A stretch of DNA of 64,000 nt from Methanocellales archaeon (lineage in GTDB: Archaea > Halobacteriota > UBA148 > JAUWXC01): positions 124,001 through 188,000 of the forward strand of contig JAUWQV010000003.1 of the NCBI GenBank assembly GCA_030610945.1, in the 5' to 3' direction. The notes below the pieces were generated by a model, which saw nothing but the letters and a program-made list of their open reading frames with translations, was not told where the DNA came from and did no database searches. Positions within the stretch are counted from its first letter, which is position 1, and every line of letters begins with the position of its first letter. Shown here in pieces: positions 57,623 through 64,000 of this stretch. The position numbers were made by a program, and so were the translations under genes.

Positions 57623-59587
57623 TCACGTCCTTAGTTTAGTGTATCTTCTAATGGACTTGAATGGGATAAAGTACTTACCATCACCACCATAGAATTGCCC
57701 AAAGAACTCCACATAATGCAGACGCAGCGAATGGACGAATGCTCCAAGCGCCTGTAGCACGCAGTTGAATATCTGTCCAAACACGAAGACGATTGCTGCC
57801 AGAACAACTGCGGCAGGATGAATGGCCATTATCAATTCTACGAGGATGTTTATGGTCATCGCTATGCCACTGGTGGCTAGCGCTAATGCGAGAATCCTGG
57901 AATAGGACAGCCAGTTGCCCACAAATCCAGTGAGACCAAAAACGCCAAGCGGACCTTCTTTGATGACAATCAGGATTACCCCGATAAGAACTCCCACGCC
58001 TCCAACGGTCTTTAAAGAAGGCGCTATTGCCGCCCACTTAAAGAAGTCGAGGATCAGTAGGGCAGCACACGGCTGGAGGATGAACATCGATATCTGCCCG
58101 CCTAAAAGGTCCTTGTGCGCCTTTTTTCGCGCATTCTGATAAGCCGCCACAAGTAGCCCCATATTGAGGTGAATGATTCCTATCATCAGGGCAATTACGA
58201 GCACTTTTGTGGGCTCTCTCAATGGATCTATCAGCATGAATGGAGAGTTCATGCCCAAAAATCTGGGAAACGTGTCTCCGCAGTAGCTACCCTGTATCGC
58301 CCCTAATACAGTGGTCGATGCGCCTATCGCCATCAGAATAATGCTCATATCATGCATCGATTCGCTGACCTTGCCTGCACCTCGATATAATAGGTATCCC
58401 CCCAAGACGATAATCATACCATAGATGGCATCTCCAAGCATCAATCCGAAGAATGCGACGAGGACTGTACCAAAGAATATCGTGGGGTCTACTTCCCCAT
58501 ACCTGGGATGTCCGAACATCTTCGTCAACGTTTCAAATGGTCGCAGCCATGAAGGGTTGTCGTATTTAATTGGAATCTTCTCTGGCGCCGCCTCTGGCTC
58601 TCTGAATTCATAAAAAGTGTGCCCGCCTGATGCGTCGTCGCATAGTCTCTTCAACTCATCGACACTTTCGGCAGGAACCCATCCTTCGATAATACTCGTG
58701 TTTATGGTCTTGCCAAACTTAGAAGGTGAGTCCATTCTCTCCTTTTCGATTTTTAGCTCTTCCTGAAGGGTCAAAAGTTTCTTGTTCCACTTACCGTGCA
58801 TGGTCTTGAGTTCTTTGAATAACTCCTTTTTACGACCTCCCAGCCCTTGGATTTCGTCATCTATTTGCGTGATGCGCTCGCCTGGCATGCCTTCTGGGCG
58901 TTCTATCTTAATCGCATTGAAAATACGCCCTCTCAGGACGTCGTCAAGTTCCTCCCTTGCACTGGATGGCACTGCGATGATGACCACGTATAATTCGCCA
59001 ATTTGACGTTTGAGCAATAGAATATCCTCGATTGCGGAGAGCGTCTGTGTGAACAGCTCATAGTCTCCGACCCTAACAGTTCCAGCAACGACATACAGGT
59101 ATTTTGATTCGCCCAGATAGCTCAGGTCAAAATCAAATGGCTTCAATAATTCAAAGGGCGTTCGCTGCGCCTGCAGTGCACCAATTTTTTCATCTGTACC
59201 AGCCAATTCATCCTGAATGGAAATGGCCCTTTCAGCCTTCTCTAAAATGGACTCTGCTTCAACAAATAACTGGTTGGGATCCCTCTCCTCCACAGGAGTT
59301 TTAGCGACGGGTTCTGGAGAGAGGAACTGCTTTATCATGCTTTCTTTAGAATCTTGAAATCCCTTTAATGCGTCCAAGACGCGACTAACCCTCAGCGCAT
59401 ATTCTGCACATTTTCCAGCCAAGGAATGAGACTCTCCTTGATCCAAGGTTGCGATGGCCTCACTCTTTGAATCCTGGACATTTGTAATCTCCATGATGCC
59501 AGCTTCATGGAGGGTTGAGATTAATTTTTCACGATACGCGTCATGAGTAACTATTGTCACACTTTTCATTTCTGCCGGAAAAAACAC
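57623..59587 (-). CDS. atpI: A-type ATP synthase subunit I (a-subunit)
   Basis: 654 aa; C-terminal TM half with GVLIGVILIVIKEGPLGVFGLTGFVGNWLSYSRILALALATSGIAM. Confidence 0.95.
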   Translation of the reverse strand: MFFPAEMKSVTIVTHDAYREKLISTLHEAGIMEITNVQDSKSEAIATLDQGESHSLAGKCAEYALRVSRVLDALKGFQDSKESMIKQFLSPEPVAKTPVEERDPNQLFVEAESILEKAERAISIQDELAGTDEKIGALQAQRTPFELLKPFDFDLSYLGESKYLYVVAGTVRVGDYELFTQTLSAIEDILLLKRQIGELYVVIIAVPSSAREELDDVLRGRIFNAIKIERPEGMPGERITQIDDEIQGLGGRKKELFKELKTMHGKWNKKLLTLQEELKIEKERMDSPSKFGKTINTSIIEGWVPAESVDELKRLCDDASGGHTFYEFREPEAAPEKIPIKYDNPSWLRPFETLTKMFGHPRYGEVDPTIFFGTVLVAFFGLMLGDAIYGMIIVLGGYLLYRGAGKVSESMHDMSIILMAIGASTTVLGAIQGSYCGDTFPRFLGMNSPFMLIDPLREPTKVLVIALMIGIIHLNMGLLVAAYQNARKKAHKDLLGGQISMFILQPCAALLILDFFKWAAIAPSLKTVGGVGVLIGVILIVIKEGPLGVFGLTGFVGNWLSYSRILALALATSGIAMTINILVELIMAIHPAAVVLAAIVFVFGQIFNCVLQALGAFVHSLRLHYVEFFGQFYGGDGKYFIPFKSIRRYTKLRT

Positions 59588-59904
59588 TACGCCACCTCTG
59601 TTATTTTTTCAACGACGTATTTAACCACATTTGAAATTTTTCCCTCTGCCTTTTTCCTGAGCTTCTCCGCCTCATCTTTGCCTTGCTGCCTGAGTTTTTC
59701 TGCCTCTTTCACTGCAGCCTTCTCTGCTGTTTCCCTGTCCTTCTTGATGATTTCCCTCGCTTTTTCTTGATGTTCCAAAATTAGTTTTTCAACATCTTCA
59801 TGTGCTTTTTTGATGGTTTCTTCAGCCTCTGCCTGGGTCTTCTCTACCATTTTTAAGGCCTTTGCCTCTGCCTTTTTAATCTGCTCGATTTCGTTTCGAA
59901 CCAT
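59587..59904 (-). CDS. atpH: A-type ATP synthase subunit H
   Basis: 105 aa charged coiled-coil protein at the head of the operon. Confidence 0.88.
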   Translation of the reverse strand: MVRNEIEQIKKAEAKALKMVEKTQAEAEETIKKAHEDVEKLILEHQEKAREIIKKDRETAEKAAVKEAEKLRQQGKDEAEKLRKKAEGKISNVVKYVVEKITEVA

Positions 59905-60122
59905 CTTTGAGCCCCTGAGTTGCCGATATGCTGATAAATATGTTGAATAAATATGAACGTACGACTTATGATTTAAATTTTTGTTTTTTCAACGGCGACG
60001 AAAAAAAATTGAAGAATATAGTAATCACATTCTCGTGACTCTCGCCTTGGTAAATCCTGAAATGATAGGGGGAAGTAGAACTTAAAGCTCGACACTCTTG
60101 GATTTACGCTTTTACAATAAAA

Positions 60123-60260
60123 TTAGCCCTTTACAGATATGTCTGCGATCAACTGCTGGCTCGCGACGTCGACGATTATGATGGTAGTTGTGTTACCTGT
60201 AGTAGGCAGATCAAATGTTGGACTGCTGTTGAAAGTGCTTCCTTTGTAGAATCCGTACCG
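60123..60260 (-). pseudogene. Possible remnant of a surface/pilin-like protein C-terminus
   Basis: Frame offset from the upstream small ORF reads YGFYKGSTFNSSPTFDLPTTGNTTTIIIVDVASQQLIADISVKG*; no start codon of its own. Confidence 0.3.
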
Positions 60261-60328
60261 GTCTTCTTTTTTAACCGGTCCAGGTCTTCAGCGGTAAGCA
60301 CTGTCTGCGCGTATATTATTCTGACCAT
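60176..60328 (-). CDS. Small protein (DUF5371-like), 50 aa
   Basis: Read directly: MVRIIYAQTVLTAEDLDRLKKKTGTDSTKEALSTAVQHLICLLQVTQLPS*; TATA-like element and GGTGAGG upstream. Confidence 0.5.
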   Translation of the reverse strand: MVRIIYAQTVLTAEDLDRLKKKTGTDSTKEALSTAVQHLICLLQVTQLPS

Positions 60329-60335
60329 TACCTCA

Positions 60336-60351
60336 CCTCATAATGATGAGG
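60336..60351. promoter_or_regulatory. Perfect palindrome between TATA-like box and start of the 60176-60328 ORF
   Basis: CCTCAT-AATG-ATGAGG; minus strand reads TTATATATAGGACCTCATCATTATGAGGTGAGGTAATG. Confidence 0.4.
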
Positions 60352-60437
60352 TCCTATATATAACTTCTGTAAAATGGCGAAAAAATGTGCCATCTACAAT
60401 ATGACTTTATACAATTGTTGATAAATATCCTGCTGAC

Positions 60438-61238
60438 ATGGTAGAACGTATAACCGACAAGCTCAAGGTTGCAGATTACATGACTCATGACGTTGTGACA
60501 GTCTCACCCGATGACACAGTTGAGGATGTCATAGACATCATCTGCAAAACCGAACATGAAAGCTTTCCCGTGGTGGAGAACGGCAAGGTCATCGGCTACA
60601 TATCATCTGCGGATTTACTGCGGCGCAATCCAAAAGACCCTATCTCTAAACTCATGTCAACCGACCTCATAGTTACCAATCCCGCCATGGACCTTACAGA
60701 TGCAGCACGTGTGATGTTTAGAACGAGCTTCTCCAAACTACCCGTTGTAGATGATGAGGGGCACTTGGTAGGGCTACTCAGCAACTCAGATGTCATACGC
60801 TCGCAGATCGAGAGGGCTACACCCGAAAAGGTATGGAAGTTAAAGAGGACATTGGAAACCATCCATAATATAGGGATAAAGGTGGGCCGGAGCGAAGTGG
60901 CAATAAACCAGCTCGTGCCAACGCAGCCGAAAATCTATGCGGATGAACTTGAGGGCCGGATATATGAACTGAAAAAAGGCCTGACTGAGCCGTTAGTAGT
61001 CATACAAAAACCAAACAGGATCGTATTGGTGGATGGACATCACAGGGTTGTGGCAGCTAAAAAGCTTGGCATAGATGTGATGGATGCGTACACACTCACG
61101 CTGGAAAAAGACATTCCGCTGGGAATGGAAAAAACCGCCAGGGATGCAGGGCTTTATTCACTAGACGACATTAAGATACTTGACTATATCAGACACCCAC
61201 TGGTGGAAGCAACCAAATTACGGAGGAGAAAGAGATGA
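60438..61238 (+). CDS. Two-CBS-domain protein fused to a ParB/SerK-like domain
   Basis: KVADYMTHDVVTVSPDDTVEDVIDII...SFPVVENGKVIGYISSADLL; C-terminal LVVIQKPNRIVLVDGHHRVVAAKKLG. Confidence 0.88.
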   Translation: MVERITDKLKVADYMTHDVVTVSPDDTVEDVIDIICKTEHESFPVVENGKVIGYISSADLLRRNPKDPISKLMSTDLIVTNPAMDLTDAARVMFRTSFSKLPVVDDEGHLVGLLSNSDVIRSQIERATPEKVWKLKRTLETIHNIGIKVGRSEVAINQLVPTQPKIYADELEGRIYELKKGLTEPLVVIQKPNRIVLVDGHHRVVAAKKLGIDVMDAYTLTLEKDIPLGMEKTARDAGLYSLDDIKILDYIRHPLVEATKLRRRKR

Positions 61239-61519
61239 AAGACTTGTCGATAATTCAAGAGGTTTACGATGTAATCCTCGACAGAAAGGAAAATTCAAAA
61301 GAAAGCTCTTACGTTTGCTCGTTGCTGGAGGATGAGAATAAGATTCTAAAAAAGGTCAGCGAAGAGTCGGGCGAACTGATAGTCGCAGCCAAGTGTGGAA
61401 ATAAAGATGAAATCATCCATGAATCCGCAGATTTGATATTCCATACATTGGTGCTCATGGCATCCAAGGGCGTGTCTCTCGAAGATCTATCAAACGAACT
61501 GAGAAAACGCAGAAAATAG
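61235..61519 (+). CDS. hisE: Phosphoribosyl-ATP pyrophosphatase
   Basis: IIQEVYDVILDRKENSKESSYVCSLLEDENKILKKVSEESGELIVAAKCGNKDEIIHESADLIFHTLVLMASKGV. Confidence 0.92.
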   Translation: MKDLSIIQEVYDVILDRKENSKESSYVCSLLEDENKILKKVSEESGELIVAAKCGNKDEIIHESADLIFHTLVLMASKGVSLEDLSNELRKRRK

Positions 61520-61522
61520 GCG

Positions 61523-62410
61523 TCAATACACAGCCAGCTCACTTAGGACATCGGTCTTCGTGATAATCCCTATTGGTTCTCCTTTTTCAGTTACCACAAG
61601 CCGCCCTATTTTATGCTCGTCTAAAACTTTAATCGCATCGTTAAGCGTCTGCTCAGCATCAATCGTGATGATATCCCCTGTCATTACCTCCTTGACCAGA
61701 GACTTCATTTTTTTCTCTGCTATCGCCCTTCCAACATCGGTGAACGTCACAATTCCGACTAGTTTCCCCTTATCCTTCACGGGGGCGCCGTGAATGTCAT
61801 GTTCGATTAAGGTACGTGCTGCTTCCTGTATCGTCGCGTTGGGGGCGACAAAGACCATCTTGTCGGGTATGTACTCTCTAATTGGTTTTTTTGGCAAGGA
61901 TACCATCTCTAAGATGGAGCACAGTATGACGTTATCTGTATCATCGCGGCCGCGTACATCTCCTCTGATTCTTAATTTGTTGACTGGCGTGGGTCCAAAT
62001 TGAATTTTGTCCCCTATGTTAAAGTTCCGTATATCCCCAAGAACCTTTATGGCAGCATGACATAGATAGGGATGCCTCACTGTCGTAAAATTAATTTCTG
62101 CAACTGTCGCTCCCTCGACTAATACACCATCCCTATATATTGGGACGGGCACCTCCTCCTCTATATCTTCAATATTAAGCGCCTCGTATGCCTCTCTGGT
62201 TGGTTTATATCCTCCCTTGGGTCCTGGGACGCCCTCCACAAGCCCCAGCGCCTTTAGGGCCTGCATTTGATTCCTAATCGTGCCAGGATTGCGGTCAATG
62301 ACTCCTGCAATTTCCTCTCCCCTTATGGTTCCTTTCTGCCTGGCCAGGTTAATCAATGCTGTCAGAATCTCTCTTTGTATAGGCGGGAGTTCCATGAGTT
62401 TTCTTATCAT
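61523..62410 (-). CDS. HTH + CBS-domain transcriptional regulator
   Basis: N-terminal wHTH (PPIQREILTALINLARQKGTIRGEEIAGVIDRNPGTIRNQMQALKALGLVEG), C-terminal CBS pair. Confidence 0.9.
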   Translation of the reverse strand: MIRKLMELPPIQREILTALINLARQKGTIRGEEIAGVIDRNPGTIRNQMQALKALGLVEGVPGPKGGYKPTREAYEALNIEDIEEEVPVPIYRDGVLVEGATVAEINFTTVRHPYLCHAAIKVLGDIRNFNIGDKIQFGPTPVNKLRIRGDVRGRDDTDNVILCSILEMVSLPKKPIREYIPDKMVFVAPNATIQEAARTLIEHDIHGAPVKDKGKLVGIVTFTDVGRAIAEKKMKSLVKEVMTGDIITIDAEQTLNDAIKVLDEHKIGRLVVTEKGEPIGIITKTDVLSELAVY

Positions 62411-62511
62411 AATGATTAATAGTAATACACATAGGGTATGTTAAATACGTTTCGTGAGATTATCATGTTTCATATGGTATGCGGGGCATCATATGATATC
62501 GCGAGGTTGCA

Positions 62512-63477
62512 TTGATATTTGAGAAGATACCGACGGTTCCCATGGCGGATGAACTGGTCGATAAGGCATTTAGAAGGGCATCGCGTGCAGGAAGAGGGAA
62601 GAGAGGGGACAGGAAAGGAGCGGCAGAATCGATGATAATGACTGCATCGAATATCCTTTCTGACAATTTAATTCACGTTGTAAAGCGATTCCCAAATCTT
62701 GACGATTTGCCGCCGTTTTACAGAGATCTGGCCGATATCCTGGTCGGTGTGGACAAACTCAAGATGTCCTTGGCCTCAGTGCATTGGGCAGGCACAAAGG
62801 TCAGGGAGATATCCAAGGGTCATATCGGAAAGCTGCGGAAAGGGCAAGACCCGTCCGGGGTTAGGAAGGAAGCATTCGGGCGCATTGCCTCGATTGTTCG
62901 AGAAGTGGGGTCAGACCTGGCGTTTTTGAACGATGCAAGGGATAAATTACGAAAGCTTCCAGAGGTGAGCGAAATACCCACGATAGTAGTAGCTGGATAT
63001 CCCAATGTCGGCAAATCGAGTTTTGTCGCTGCGGTCAGCAGTGCAAAGCCAGAGGTAGCAGAGTATCCATTTACGACGAAAGGGGTTTCTATCGGGCATT
63101 TCATGCATGAAAGGTGTAAGTACCAGGTAATTGACCTGCCTGGGCTATTGGACCGCCCCCTGTCAAAGAGGAACAAGATTGAACTGCAAGCCATATCTGC
63201 GCTCAGACATCTTGGCGATGTGGTCTTGTTCATGCTGGACCCAAGCGAGACGTGTGGATATTCGCTGGCATCACAAAAGCACCTGCTGGAGGAAATCAAG
63301 AGTGAACTGAAGATTCCAGTGCTGGTGGTGGCGAATAAGAGCGATTTAACAAGCGATTTGAAAAAGGTAGAGGCAAATATGCTCATGTCCGCGGGGACGG
63401 GCGAGGGCGTAGCAGAGGTAAAGACAAGATTAATAGAGATACTCAAAGAATGCCGGCGCCCAAGCAACCAGCCATAA
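62512..63477 (+). CDS. NOG1-like GTP-binding protein
   Basis: IPTIVVAGYPNVGKSSFVAAVSSAKPEVAEYPFTTKGVSIGHF...YQVIDLPGLLDRP; TTG start. Confidence 0.9.
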   Translation: MIFEKIPTVPMADELVDKAFRRASRAGRGKRGDRKGAAESMIMTASNILSDNLIHVVKRFPNLDDLPPFYRDLADILVGVDKLKMSLASVHWAGTKVREISKGHIGKLRKGQDPSGVRKEAFGRIASIVREVGSDLAFLNDARDKLRKLPEVSEIPTIVVAGYPNVGKSSFVAAVSSAKPEVAEYPFTTKGVSIGHFMHERCKYQVIDLPGLLDRPLSKRNKIELQAISALRHLGDVVLFMLDPSETCGYSLASQKHLLEEIKSELKIPVLVVANKSDLTSDLKKVEANMLMSAGTGEGVAEVKTRLIEILKECRRPSNQP

Positions 63478-64000
63478 ATCCGATTATGGCACCGCTATTC
63501 AAGAACGGTAGCCCTGGCTGTGGCTCTCCTTTTGCGACGAATTTTGTCAATACTACAAAGCCGATCAGTGTGCCGACGATGGCACCAAGCGCTGGGAGAT
63601 TAAGGAATCCTGTAGAAGGGGCTATGAAGACATTGGCGGATACCACGAGAATTGAGGGTATGACTGCATCCCCCAGCCCCATGAAATACGCGCCCCTCTC
63701 ACCCTTTTTAGACCCATTCTTCAAAAATGAGTAGCCTCTGTGCTTTGGAACGACGAACATGACCGGGAGTCTCAGCTCCATTATGCCCTCGGCAAGTGCA
63801 ATCATATGCTTGGTCTTGTAGACCGCTATGGCATCATATACAGCCAAGCCAATCAGCAGAACTAACGTGGGCTTGATGTCCAGCGATATGCCAAATATAG
63901 CTGTGACGCCTGCGCCTATCAAAACACCGACAACATCGATGACGTACCATTCTGGGAATTTATACACCAGCAATGTGAGGGCGCTCGCCCCGATTAGCGA
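63443..64000 (-). CDS. Presenilin-like A22 family membrane protease; runs off the right edge
   Basis: LIGLAVYDAIAVYKTKHM...YFMGLGDAVIPSILVVSA (YD and GLGD catalytic motifs). Confidence 0.88.
   Translation of the reverse strand, partial: SLIGASALTLLVYKFPEWYVIDVVGVLIGAGVTAIFGISLDIKPTLVLLIGLAVYDAIAVYKTKHMIALAEGIMELRLPVMFVVPKHRGYSFLKNGSKKGERGAYFMGLGDAVIPSILVVSANVFIAPSTGFLNLPALGAIVGTLIGFVVLTKFVAKGEPQPGLPFLNSGAIIGFMAGCLGAGIL

Overview
This 64 kb window looks like ordinary archaeal chromosome from a methanogen-lineage euryarchaeon. That placement rests on the MC1 chromatin protein, archaeal-type ThrRS, TruD and Pth2, an A-type ATP synthase, a short CfbA/CbiX chelatase and the archaeal riboflavin synthase; it is inference, and the exact lineage cannot be fixed from the window. 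Main blocks, left to right: (1) acetate uptake/activation (acs, SSF symporter, small membrane partner, UspA); (2) polB, an XPD/DinG-like helicase and a putative toxin-antitoxin pair; (3) pth2-mdh-truD; (4) SRP RNA, tRNA-Ser, tRNA-Val and sppA in a row; (5) a mevalonate-entry operon (XRE regulator, HMG-CoA synthase, thiolase, DUF35, HMG-CoA reductase, panB); (6) a Fic gene flanked by a relic of the pyrI 3' end, then pyrI-pyrB; (7) nnr, RNA methyltransferases, thrS, tatA; (8) a tRNA cluster (Trp, Gln, Val, Ala, Ile) with several introns, two of them at non-canonical positions; (9) riboflavin, aminotransferase, purE, cfbA and thiC genes; (10) an 11-gene Mrp/Mbh-like antiporter operon with four NuoL/M/N-like subunits, the last carrying a tandem ~25-aa repeat tail; (11) a complete A-ATP synthase operon; (12) CBS-domain proteins, hisE, a NOG1-like GTPase and a presenilin-like protease. 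No rRNA, CRISPR array, prophage or IS element was recognised. The strongest items for follow-up are the tRNA-Ala gene with two introns (one in the variable loop), the tRNA-Ile D-arm intron, the repeat-tailed four-antiporter operon with a gene-conversion signature, and the Fic gene bracketed by direct repeats of the pyrI 3' end. I did not find a clear defence island or an obviously unprecedented multi-gene system. All family calls come from reading protein motifs; no database search was run.
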